64,000 nucleotides of DNA from Flavobacteriaceae bacterium. Its GTDB lineage: Bacteria > Bacteroidota > Bacteroidia > Flavobacteriales > Flavobacteriaceae. The translations under genes were made by a program, and so were the position numbers. This document shows positions 1-6,727 of the stretch, piece by piece. The first letter of the stretch is position 1, and the number at the start of each line of letters is the position of its first letter. Below the pieces are notes generated by a model that saw nothing but the letters and a program-made list of their open reading frames with translations, was not told where the DNA came from and did not search any database. The stretch spans positions 62,001 to 126,000 of the forward strand of contig PALG01000033.1 in the NCBI GenBank assembly GCA_002707025.1, read 5' to 3'.

Positions 1-429
1 TGAACAAGCTATTTTATCCACTCTATTTTGATGGCGTCCCCCTTCAAAAGCAGTGGATAAGAAAACATCTACCATGGCAACCGCTTGAGGTTCGCTGGTA
101 AAACGAGCAGGGATACTTAAAATGTTTGCATCGTTGTGTTCCCTGGCTAACTGGGTTATTTCCTTGGTCCAACATAATGCAGCACGAACTTTTTGATGTT
201 TGTTAGCGGTCATGGACACGCCATTGCCACTTCCGCAGATCAAGATTCCAAAAGTGACTTCCCCTTTTGAAACGGCTTCAGCAACAGGATGTACAAAATC
301 TGGATAATCGACACTATCGTTAGTATTGGTTCCAAAATTGGTTACCTCGTGTCCAGCATCTTCTAGGTGTTTTACAATAGTATTTTTGTAGTCGGTACCG
401 GCGTGATCGTTTCCTATAGCTATTTTCAT
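1..429 (-). CDS. rpiB: Ribose-5-phosphate isomerase B (3' end cut by window edge)
   Basis: Interconverts ribose 5-phosphate and ribulose 5-phosphate in the non-oxidative pentose phosphate pathway. The reverse strand from 429 opens with ATG and gives MKIAIGNDHAGTDYKN, the RpiB/LacA N-terminus with its substrate-binding GNDHAG. The anion-hole segment GILICGSGNGVSM and the AALCWT stretch follow, and the frame stays open for 143 codons to the window edge. RpiB proteins are about 145-150 residues, so only the last few codons are missing. A TAnnTTTG promoter element lies 17 bases upstream. The family assignment is confident; choosing RpiB over LacA rests on overall resemblance. Confidence 0.93.
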   Translation of the reverse strand, partial: MKIAIGNDHAGTDYKNTIVKHLEDAGHEVTNFGTNTNDSVDYPDFVHPVAEAVSKGEVTFGILICGSGNGVSMTANKHQKVRAALCWTKEITQLAREHNDANILSIPARFTSEPQAVAMVDVFLSTAFEGGRHQNRVDKIACS

Positions 430-964
430 GAAGTCTAATTTTATGCAAAGATAACCTTTCTATCGATTAGGAACCATGAAAAATAGAATTGTATTAAAAA
501 TCAATACTTTATGTTTTCTTAACCTTTAGCTGATAATTAAGTTAACAACTATGTTCATATTTGTTCATAGAAATTCCAAAAAAATACTTGCTTGGTAAAA
601 AGGAATTTTCAATATGGGAATTTACTTGAAATGACCAATATTTTTCTTCGTTAATTGTTGTGCTTTTTTCTTCAATAAATTTGAAGTTAACAACATTCAT
701 TTCAAAAAAAACAATTAAAAATAAACTGTTGAATTCGTTTGTTGACAACTGTCAATTAAATGCATAAAATGATTATTTTTCAAGGAGTTGAATTATTAAA
801 ATTATGTTAACAAACTATGGGAAAAGAATCATAAATCAAAAACCTAATTTATTTCAGAAAAGTTATTCCATCTATGAACAAGCTATCATTATCATCATTT
901 ATATTTTAAAAAAATTAAAAAAAGAAAAAGATGATTATATAACTGTTGAAAACTTAAAAGAAGA
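430..964. other. AT-rich spacer with short repeats, no confident gene
   Basis: This 535-base stretch between rpiB and the DUF2007 gene is very AT-rich. It holds an 11-base direct repeat AAGTTAACAAC (539-549 and 684-694), a related copy GTTAACAAACTATG (806-819), and an 11-base inverted pair TTGTTCATAGA (560-570) / TCTATGAACAA (871-881). One reverse-strand reading frame (542-748) starts with TTG and has a low-complexity Asn/Phe/Lys-rich product with no recognisable motif; I do not accept it as a gene. A weak forward candidate (804-968) is listed separately. Confidence 0.5.
446..453 (-). promoter_or_regulatory. Predicted -7 promoter element of rpiB
   Basis: Reverse strand reads TATCTTTG, an exact match to the Bacteroidota -7 element TAnnTTTG, 17 bases before the rpiB start. 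No clear -33 TTG lies at the expected distance. Confidence 0.5.
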
Positions 965-968
965 TTAG
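804..968 (+). CDS. Possible small protein, 54 aa, unrecognised
   Basis: An ATG-started frame of 54 codons ending in TAG at 966-968. The product is basic, with a central run of isoleucines that could form a short hydrophobic helix (about residues 28-34), followed by a Lys-rich segment. A purine-rich AAGGAG lies about 16 bases before the ATG, further than usual. The last bases overlap the stop of the convergent DUF2007 gene. I recognise no family. Chance open frame in AT-rich DNA is a serious alternative. Confidence 0.2.
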   Translation: MLTNYGKRIINQKPNLFQKSYSIYEQAIIIIIYILKKLKKEKDDYITVENLKED

Positions 969-1204
969 ACGATGCGAAGATCTGCTGAATTGTTTAGGTG
1001 ATCGATGATCTTTTCTGCTAGGGGAATATCCTCTGGGTGTACCTTTAAACGTATTCCGCCAATAGCGTTGGAGTGGAAAGGAAGTACACCAATCATGGTT
1101 TCATTTAAAAAAACATGGCGAACTTCTTGCTGTTCCAACAATAGCCTTAGTACGGCATATTCGCTTGGATAGGTGAAAATGGCAATGGTATGATATCCCT
1201 CCAT
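965..1204 (-). CDS. DUF2007-family small signal-transduction-like protein
   Basis: A 79-residue protein beginning MEGYHTIAIFTYPSEYAVLR. This is the DUF2007 (putative signal-transducing) pattern: a short beta-strand, a helix in which a chain position is compared (TYPSEYAVLRLLLEQQ), then the FLNE segment and the conserved closing part around IRLKVHPEDIPLAEKIID. The family is small, cytosolic and without an established biochemical role. The gene stands alone, divergent from rnr with 85 bases between their starts. The family call is confident; function is unknown. Confidence 0.8.
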   Translation of the reverse strand: MEGYHTIAIFTYPSEYAVLRLLLEQQEVRHVFLNETMIGVLPFHSNAIGGIRLKVHPEDIPLAEKIIDHLNNSADLRIV

Positions 1205-1289
1205 AGTATTACTAAATTACTAATTCTTCTTAAAATGTGGAATATCATTGCGTTATTAAATGTACTTTTACACAACTTAAAGAATTTAT

Positions 1290-3485
1290 ATGTCGAAAAG
1301 GAGAAAAAGAGGAAAGAAAAATAAACAAGAAAATTTTACCCAACATATTTTATCCATCCTTCGGAAGGAGCATTCCAAAGCTTTTAACTACAAACAAATT
1401 GCAGCTAAATTAGGTCAAGACGATCCTAGTAGCCGAAATCAAATTGTAAAAAGTTTAAAGAAATTACAAGGAGAAGGGGCCATTCAGGAAATTGAAAGAG
1501 GAAAATATATTCTAACCCCGTCCCAAAATTATGTTACGGGTATAATGGATATTACTTCCCGTGGTAAGGGCTATGTGATAGTAGAAGGTAGGGAAGAGGA
1601 TATTGTGATTAAACCCAAAAACCTTAACAAAGCCTTGAATGGTGATGTGGTAGAGGTATATGTTTTTAAACGGAAAAGAGGTGGAAAGGAAGAAGGGGAA
1701 GTCACAAAAATACTACAACGGAAACGTACCGATTTTGTAGGGACCATTCAGGTTTCAGAGAAATTCGCTTTTGTAGAATGTCCCGGATATAGCATGTATA
1801 CCGATATTTTTGTTCCGAAGAGCAAAATCAATAAAGCCCAAACCGGAGATAAGGTTTTGGTGAAAATGGAAGGCTGGGAAGCCCATAGTGAATCCCCCGT
1901 TGGGAGTGTTATTAAAGTATTGGGGAAAGCAGGGGAACACCATACCGAAATTCATTCCATCTTAGCGCAATACGGACTCCCATACGAGTTTCCTCACGAA
2001 GTGGAAGCCTATGCCAATAACTTGGATACCTCCATACAAGCTTCAGAAATTAAAAAACGTAGGGATATGCGGGATATTCTCACGTTTACCATAGATCCTA
2101 AAGATGCCAAGGATTTTGACGATGCACTTTCGTTTCAGAAATTGGAAAATGGAAATTACGAAATAGGAATCCATATTGCCGATGTGTCGCATTATGTAAA
2201 ACCAGGGACGATTTTGGATGAAGAAGCCTACGAACGTGCCACTTCTGTGTATTTAGTGGATAGGGTAGTTCCTATGTTACCTGAAATATTAAGTAATAAT
2301 GCATGCTCCCTTCGTCCGCATGAAGAAAAATACACCTTTTCTGCAGTGTTTGAAATGAATGAAAAAGCGGAAATTGTCGATCAATGGTTTGGACGTACCG
2401 TTACTTATAGCGATGCTCGTTTTGCGTATGAAGAGGCGCAGCAAATTATTGAAACGGGTGAAGCGACCATTCCTGCTAAAATTTCCCTTACTGGAAAAGC
2501 CTACGAAGCACCGGCCGAAATTGCTGAAGCTGTCTTGGAATTAGATCGGTTGGCAAAGATTTTACGGACCAAACGAATGCGGCATGGCGCTATTTCTTTT
2601 GATAAAGTAGAAGTAAAATTTATCCTGGATGAACATAACGAACCCGAAGGGGTTTACTTCAAGGAAAGTAAGGAAGCTAATAAATTAATTGAGGAATTTA
2701 TGTTGTTGGCCAACCGTAGTGTTGCCGAATTTATAGGAAAGCAAAATCCGAAGAAAACCTTTGTCTATCGAGTACACGACGAGCCAGATGATGAAAAGAT
2801 CGCCGCGTTGGAAAATATCATCAAACGTTTTGGTTATAAATTGAACACCCGTGACCGGAAGAGTACCGCCCAATCCTTGAATAAATTATTGAGCGATGTG
2901 GTAGGCAAAAAAGAACAAAATCTTGTCGATACACTAGCCATACGAAGTATGAGCAAAGCTGTTTATACCACCAATAATATTGGTCACTATGGGCTTGCTT
3001 TCGATTATTACACTCACTTTACCTCACCCATTCGCCGTTACCCCGATGTCATGGTACACCGACTTTTACAATGGTATTTAGATGGGGGGAAGAGTGCTGC
3101 GGAAGACAAATACGAAGAACAATGTGCGCATTCCAGTGACATGGAAAATCTAGCTGCCAATGCCGAAAGGGATAGTGTAAAATACATGCAGGTAAAGTAC
3201 ATGATGGACCACAAGGATCAAGATTTCCTAGGGGTGATATCTGGGGTCACCGAGTGGGGTATCTATGTAGAAATTATATCCAATAAATGTGAAGGAATGG
3301 TTCGTTTGGGAGATTTAAATGACGATCATTATGTATTCGACAAGGAAGAATTTGCTGTGATTGGAAACCGAACCCATAATGTCTATCGTTTAGGGGACGA
3401 GGTTTATGTGAAGGTAAAGAATGCCGATTTGGTAAAAAAACATCTCGATTTTACCATGTTGGGACATCGCAAGGATGTCGAGTAA
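1290..3485 (+). CDS. rnr: Ribonuclease R, 3'-to-5' exoribonuclease
   Basis: Degrades structured RNA processively from the 3' end and takes part in RNA quality control. The 731-residue product has a basic N-terminus (SKRRKRGKKNK), a winged-helix-like segment (about 15-75), cold-shock/OB domains, the RNB catalytic domain starting near residue 265 with the metal-binding motif DPKDAKDFDDAL, the YTHFTSPIRRYPD motif late in RNB, and a C-terminal S1 domain (about 640-725, DFLGVISGVTEWGIYVEI). Length and order fit the RNase R/VacB family. The gene ends 31 bases before the start chosen for the next gene, which suggests co-transcription. Confidence 0.96.
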   Translation: MSKRRKRGKKNKQENFTQHILSILRKEHSKAFNYKQIAAKLGQDDPSSRNQIVKSLKKLQGEGAIQEIERGKYILTPSQNYVTGIMDITSRGKGYVIVEGREEDIVIKPKNLNKALNGDVVEVYVFKRKRGGKEEGEVTKILQRKRTDFVGTIQVSEKFAFVECPGYSMYTDIFVPKSKINKAQTGDKVLVKMEGWEAHSESPVGSVIKVLGKAGEHHTEIHSILAQYGLPYEFPHEVEAYANNLDTSIQASEIKKRRDMRDILTFTIDPKDAKDFDDALSFQKLENGNYEIGIHIADVSHYVKPGTILDEEAYERATSVYLVDRVVPMLPEILSNNACSLRPHEEKYTFSAVFEMNEKAEIVDQWFGRTVTYSDARFAYEEAQQIIETGEATIPAKISLTGKAYEAPAEIAEAVLELDRLAKILRTKRMRHGAISFDKVEVKFILDEHNEPEGVYFKESKEANKLIEEFMLLANRSVAEFIGKQNPKKTFVYRVHDEPDDEKIAALENIIKRFGYKLNTRDRKSTAQSLNKLLSDVVGKKEQNLVDTLAIRSMSKAVYTTNNIGHYGLAFDYYTHFTSPIRRYPDVMVHRLLQWYLDGGKSAAEDKYEEQCAHSSDMENLAANAERDSVKYMQVKYMMDHKDQDFLGVISGVTEWGIYVEIISNKCEGMVRLGDLNDDHYVFDKEEFAVIGNRTHNVYRLGDEVYVKVKNADLVKKHLDFTMLGHRKDVE

Positions 3486-3516
3486 ATTTCTTATTTTTCA
3501 AGGAATCTCTGGTGCT

Positions 3517-4026
3517 ATGAAAAATATATGGTATTTCATCTTTTTTAGTATGTTCCTTCTTGCCTGTGAACAACCGAAAGAATTGAGTTCTATCAATCCC
3601 GTAAACTGGGAGAAAAGGACTTTAAAAAAACAAGTATCCGATTCCTTGATTAGCGGTGCTTCTTATCTTTCTGTGTATTCTGAAATCTATAGTGAAACAG
3701 AACATGCTACTATTGACCTTACGGCTACAATCAGCCTCCGGAATGTCAACAAAAAGGATACTATTTTTATTTCAAAAGCCGCCTATTACAATACCCATGG
3801 CGAGCTAATTAGGAGTTATTTTAACAAGCCCATCTACATTGCTCCTTTGGAAACCGTTGAAATTGTCATTGATCAACACGATGAAGAAGGAGGAACGGGT
3901 GCCAATTTCCTGTTCGATTGGAAAATAAAACCCAATACCCATGCGCCTTTCTTTGAAGCTGTAATGATTTCAACGTATGGGCAACAAGGGCTTTCATTTA
4001 CCACCCAAGGCATTAAAGTAGAATAA
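3517..4026 (+). CDS. DUF3124-family lipoprotein
   Basis: A 169-residue predicted lipoprotein. I chose the ATG at 3517 over the upstream in-frame ATG at 3475 because it places a clean signal peptide (MKNIWYFIFFSMFLLACEQ, lipobox Cys 17) at the N-terminus, has AAGGAA about 12 bases upstream, and avoids overlap with rnr. The mature part matches DUF3124: LSVYSEIY near the start, a strand ending in LRNVNKKDTIFI, an AAYYNTHGELI segment, the EGGTGANFLFDW motif, and AVMISTYGQQGLSFTTQG at the end. Role unknown; probably anchored to a membrane facing the periplasm. The MarC gene follows after four bases. Confidence 0.8.
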   Translation: MKNIWYFIFFSMFLLACEQPKELSSINPVNWEKRTLKKQVSDSLISGASYLSVYSEIYSETEHATIDLTATISLRNVNKKDTIFISKAAYYNTHGELIRSYFNKPIYIAPLETVEIVIDQHDEEGGTGANFLFDWKIKPNTHAPFFEAVMISTYGQQGLSFTTQGIKVE

Positions 4027-4030
4027 TTTT

Positions 4031-4648
4031 ATGCTTCCCGATATTCTCAATACCTTGTTTTTACTCATAGCAGTAATCGACCCTTTTGGTTCGGTTCCGG
4101 TGTATTTGGAAGCTACTAAAAACTTCGATTTAAAACATAAAAAGAAAATTGCCATTCGAGCTTCTATTGTGGCATTCTTTATTCTTTTGTTTTTTATCTT
4201 GGTAGGACAACTTATCCTGGAAGGAATGAGTGTTTCTTTGGATGCGTTTCAAATTTCAGGAGGGGTTATCCTTTTTCTATTTGCATTGACCATGATTTTC
4301 GGGGAAGGGAAACCACAGTATGAAAAAGAGCATATCAAGGATTACAAGCATGTGACTATTTTTCCGGTGGCCATTCCATCTATTGCTTCCCCTGGAGCGA
4401 TTATGGCGGTAGTATTATTAACCGATAATCATATCTATACGCTACAGCAACAAGCGCTTACCACTTCCTTGGTGCTTGTGGTAATTATCTTAACCATGTT
4501 GATGCTATTAATAGCCAATACTGTTCAGAAACGAATTGGGGAGTATGGAATTACGGTGATCAGTAAAATTATGGGACTTATTTTAGCGTCTTATGCGGTT
4601 CAAAGTATTTTAAGCGGACTGAAGGATTTTTTTCAAGTACTTCATTAA
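4031..4648 (+). CDS. MarC-family integral membrane protein
   Basis: A 205-residue inner-membrane protein with about six hydrophobic segments. The N-terminal LFLLIAVIDPFGSVPVYLE and the central PVAIPSIASPGAIMAVVLL carry the repeated helix-breaking proline/glycine motifs typical of MarC (UPF0056/YhgN). The family was once tied to multiple antibiotic resistance, but its transport substrate is not established. The ATG at 4031 lies four bases after the upstream lipoprotein gene, so translation may be coupled. Confidence 0.9.
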   Translation: MLPDILNTLFLLIAVIDPFGSVPVYLEATKNFDLKHKKKIAIRASIVAFFILLFFILVGQLILEGMSVSLDAFQISGGVILFLFALTMIFGEGKPQYEKEHIKDYKHVTIFPVAIPSIASPGAIMAVVLLTDNHIYTLQQQALTTSLVLVVIILTMLMLLIANTVQKRIGEYGITVISKIMGLILASYAVQSILSGLKDFFQVLH

Positions 4649-4705
4649 TAACTGTAACAATTGAACATTTTCCTGCTCTTTAAGGAAATCAAAAATCACG
4701 AACAG

Positions 4706-5383
4706 ATGAAAAATATCCTTACTTTCCTTTTTATCCTTACAATAACCCATACCTTACTTTCACAACAAAGCATTACCAAAGAGGTGGGTGATTTCCACGA
4801 ACTAAAAGTGTACGATCTTATTGAGGTCAATTTAATCCAGTCTAATGAAAATAAAGTAGTTATAAAAGGCGATGATACAGGAGATGTGGTCGTGGTGAAT
4901 AAAGATGGCAAATTGAAACTTCGTATGGAATCTGATAAAGTTTTTCAAGGTGACGACACCTATATTGAAGTTTATTTTAAAAATGTTGCTATTATCGATG
5001 CAAATGAAGGAGCTTATATCGTGGGCAATGCAATGATTTCCCAAAATAAAATTGAACTTAGGGCGCAAGAAGGAGGACGAATTAAAGTGGGATTGGATGT
5101 AGCGTATACCAAAGTGAAAGCAGTAACAGGAGGAATTATTGAAGCCAGAGGACTCTCAAAAATGCAGGAAATCGCTTTAAATACCGGTGGAATTTTCGAG
5201 GGAAAGGAACTGCAAACCGAGGAAACCACCATTGGGATTACCGCAGCTGGGGAAGCCGATATTTATGCGTCCAAAAAAGTAGATGCCAAGGTTACTGCAG
5301 GAGGGGATGTTTATATCTATGGAAATCCTGAAACCATCAACGAAAAGAAATTTGCCGGGGGACGTATTAAAAGAATGCAGTAA
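4706..5383 (+). CDS. DUF2807 (GIN-domain) secreted protein
   Basis: A 225-residue exported protein. I start it at the ATG at 4706, not the TTG at 4661, because it gives a standard signal peptide (MKNILTFLFILTITHTLLSQ, cleavage near residue 20). The mature part is a repetitive beta-solenoid of the DUF2807 'putative auto-transporter adhesin head' type: phrases such as LIEVNLIQ, VVIKGDD, GAYIVGNAM, GGRIKVGL, GGIFEGKEL and GGDVYIYG recur at strand spacing. The family is abundant in Bacteroidota; its function is not established. Likely in the periplasm or on the cell surface. Confidence 0.8.
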   Translation: MKNILTFLFILTITHTLLSQQSITKEVGDFHELKVYDLIEVNLIQSNENKVVIKGDDTGDVVVVNKDGKLKLRMESDKVFQGDDTYIEVYFKNVAIIDANEGAYIVGNAMISQNKIELRAQEGGRIKVGLDVAYTKVKAVTGGIIEARGLSKMQEIALNTGGIFEGKELQTEETTIGITAAGEADIYASKKVDAKVTAGGDVYIYGNPETINEKKFAGGRIKRMQ

Positions 5384-5402
5384 TATTTGAAGAAAAAATA
5401 AC

Positions 5403-5437
5403 ACATGCCTAAACTAATTTGTAATTTTAAGGCATGT
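5403..5437 (+). promoter_or_regulatory. Hairpin covering the start codon of the LysE-family gene
   Basis: ACATGCCT (5403-5410) and AGGCATGT (5430-5437) form a perfect 8-bp stem around a 19-base AU-rich loop. The ATG of the next gene (5434-5436) lies inside the 3' arm, so the folded RNA would hide the start codon. No T-run follows, so it is not a terminator. Confidence 0.4.
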
Positions 5438-6129
5438 TTGACGGTTTGTTATATGCAGCCTTGTATGGTTTTCTACTCGCATTTGCGATAGGCCCTGTAT
5501 TCTTTACGTTAATCGAAACTAGTATCACCAAAGGGTTTCGAGCTGGGGTTTTCTTCGATTTGGGAGCTATTTTTGCCGATATTGTTTTTATCCTCGTCGC
5601 TTATTTTAGTACCAGTCGCATCTTGGAACGTATTAAAGATGAACCTGGGGTACTCTTGTTTGGCGGGGTTATTTTAGTGGCCTACGGAATTATTTCTTAC
5701 ATACGAACGGCAAAATCCTTCATCAAAATTGCCCGGGAACATTATGCTGTAAAAGTGAAAAAGAATCTTGGCGGACTCTTTCTGAAAGGATTTTTACTGA
5801 ATTTTGTCAACTTTGGGGTCCTTGCAGGATGGATCGCCACCATCATTCTAGCCAATGCATTAACCAATTCTGAAAATGGGGTATTCCTATTTCTATCTAC
5901 GGTTCTAATCACTTTTTTTCTAACCGACTTAATCAAGATTTCTTTAGCCAAACGACTCAAAAGCAAAATGACCCCCCGATTTATTTTTAAAACGAAAAAG
6001 TGGGTAAGCATCTTGATAATTGCTTTTGGGGCCGCTTTAATTGTACAAGGCTTGTTCCCTAACGAAGTAAAAAAAGGGTTGGATCGTATTCCTAGCGCTT
6101 CCGATAGGATTGAAGATATGTCCCAATAA
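5434..6129 (+). CDS. LysE/RhtB-family amino-acid exporter
   Basis: A 231-residue inner-membrane protein of the LysE translocator superfamily. It begins with GLLYAALYGFLLAFAIGPVFFTLIETS, the family's first helix with the G-P-V signature, then FRAGVFFDLGAIFADIVFILVAYF. Four further hydrophobic segments follow, and the tail is short and charged. Members export amino acids or related small molecules; the substrate cannot be read from sequence. The start codon sits in a predicted hairpin. A terminator-like stem follows the stop codon, ending this transcription unit. Confidence 0.87.
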   Translation: MFDGLLYAALYGFLLAFAIGPVFFTLIETSITKGFRAGVFFDLGAIFADIVFILVAYFSTSRILERIKDEPGVLLFGGVILVAYGIISYIRTAKSFIKIAREHYAVKVKKNLGGLFLKGFLLNFVNFGVLAGWIATIILANALTNSENGVFLFLSTVLITFFLTDLIKISLAKRLKSKMTPRFIFKTKKWVSILIIAFGAALIVQGLFPNEVKKGLDRIPSASDRIEDMSQ

Positions 6130-6157
6130 AAAAACCTCCACGAAGTGAAGGTTTTTT
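6129..6157. terminator. Bidirectional terminator between LysE-family gene and tRNA-Cys
   Basis: AAAAAACCT (6129-6137) pairs with AGGTTTTTT (6149-6157), with CA/TG pairing further in after one mismatch. The A-run on one side and T-run on the other let it act for both the forward LysE-family gene and the reverse tRNA-Cys. Its right edge touches the tRNA 3' end. Confidence 0.75.
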
Positions 6158-6230
6158 GGAGGCGTCTAGCGGATTCGAACCGCTGTACAAGCTTTTGCAG
6201 AGCTCTGCCTAGCCACTCGGCCAAGACGCC
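6157..6230 (-). tRNA. tRNA-Cys (anticodon GCA)
   Basis: The reverse strand folds as a tRNA. The acceptor stem is GGCGTCT/AGACGCC, the D-arm contains GGCCGAGTGGCTAGGC, the anticodon stem GAGCT/AGCTT holds the loop CTGCAAA with anticodon GCA, and the T-arm contains GGTTCGAATCC. Base 73 is U, the cysteine identity base, and the 3' CCA is encoded (6157-6159). The gene is 71 bases without CCA. A bidirectional terminator follows immediately. Confidence 0.96.
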
Positions 6231-6304
6231 ATGTTTATTTAGTTGGCAAATATAAAAAGAATACCATTAAACAAAAGACTATTCGTTAAGTTTTCAAAAG
6301 ATAT

Positions 6305-6661
6305 TTACCTTTTCGATTTCATCGTAACACTTACTTCAGCCACATCACCGCCAATAGGAGGATTTACTTTTGCCACCGTTACACTCGCTTCAGAAACCAA
6401 AGGCAACTCCTCAAAAATAGTATCAATGATGCGTTGGCCTACATGTTCCAATAGTTTAGAGCGTATAGCCATTTGCTCTTTTACAATTTTGTTGAGGTGC
6501 ACATAATCCACCGTGTCCTGTAACGTATCACTTTCCGCAGCCTTTACTAAATTGGCTTTCACCGAAAGATTCACCAAATAATCACTTCCTATTTTTTCTT
6601 CTTCCGTTAAGCAACCATGGTGGGCAAACAAGCGAATGTTTTTAAGTTTGATAATACTCAT
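6305..6661 (-). CDS. folB: Dihydroneopterin aldolase
   Basis: Cleaves 7,8-dihydroneopterin to 6-hydroxymethyl-dihydropterin and glycolaldehyde in folate synthesis. The 118-residue product has the FolB pattern: IKLKNIRLFAHHGCLTEEE at the start (the AxHG segment), the DTVDYVHLNKIVKE stretch, LLEHVGQRIIDTIF with the substrate-binding Glu, and the C-terminal KVNPPIGGDVAEVSVTMKSKR in which the catalytic Lys (VNPP context, typically K-P) lies. Length is standard. It is divergent from glnS with 66 bases between starts and a shared promoter region. Confidence 0.92.
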   Translation of the reverse strand: MSIIKLKNIRLFAHHGCLTEEEKIGSDYLVNLSVKANLVKAAESDTLQDTVDYVHLNKIVKEQMAIRSKLLEHVGQRIIDTIFEELPLVSEASVTVAKVNPPIGGDVAEVSVTMKSKR

Positions 6662-6675
6662 GTAAAAACTTTTTA

Positions 6676-6710
6676 CAAAGATACTTTTTTACAGCGTTTT
6701 GGTATCTTTG
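6676..6710. promoter_or_regulatory. Back-to-back -7 elements for folB (-) and glnS (+)
   Basis: TATCTTFG-type elements occur once on each strand: reverse-strand TATCTTTG at 6683-6676 and forward TATCTTTG at 6703-6710, both exact TAnnTTTG matches. Each lies 14-17 bases before its own start codon. The two polymerases would compete for the same 66-base gap. Neither has a clear -33 TTTG at ideal spacing. Confidence 0.5.
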
Positions 6711-6727
6711 CTACTTAAATTTGCGAT

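Noticed and set aside
542-748. A 68-codon reverse frame in the AT-rich spacer
   Set aside because: TTG start, low-complexity Asn/Phe/Ser composition and no recognisable ribosome or promoter signal; chance in AT-rich DNA is likely.
5742-6224. A 160-codon reverse reading frame overlapping the LysE-family gene and the tRNA-Cys
   Set aside because: It runs antisense to a confident membrane-protein gene and through the tRNA itself; its product has no family-like pattern.
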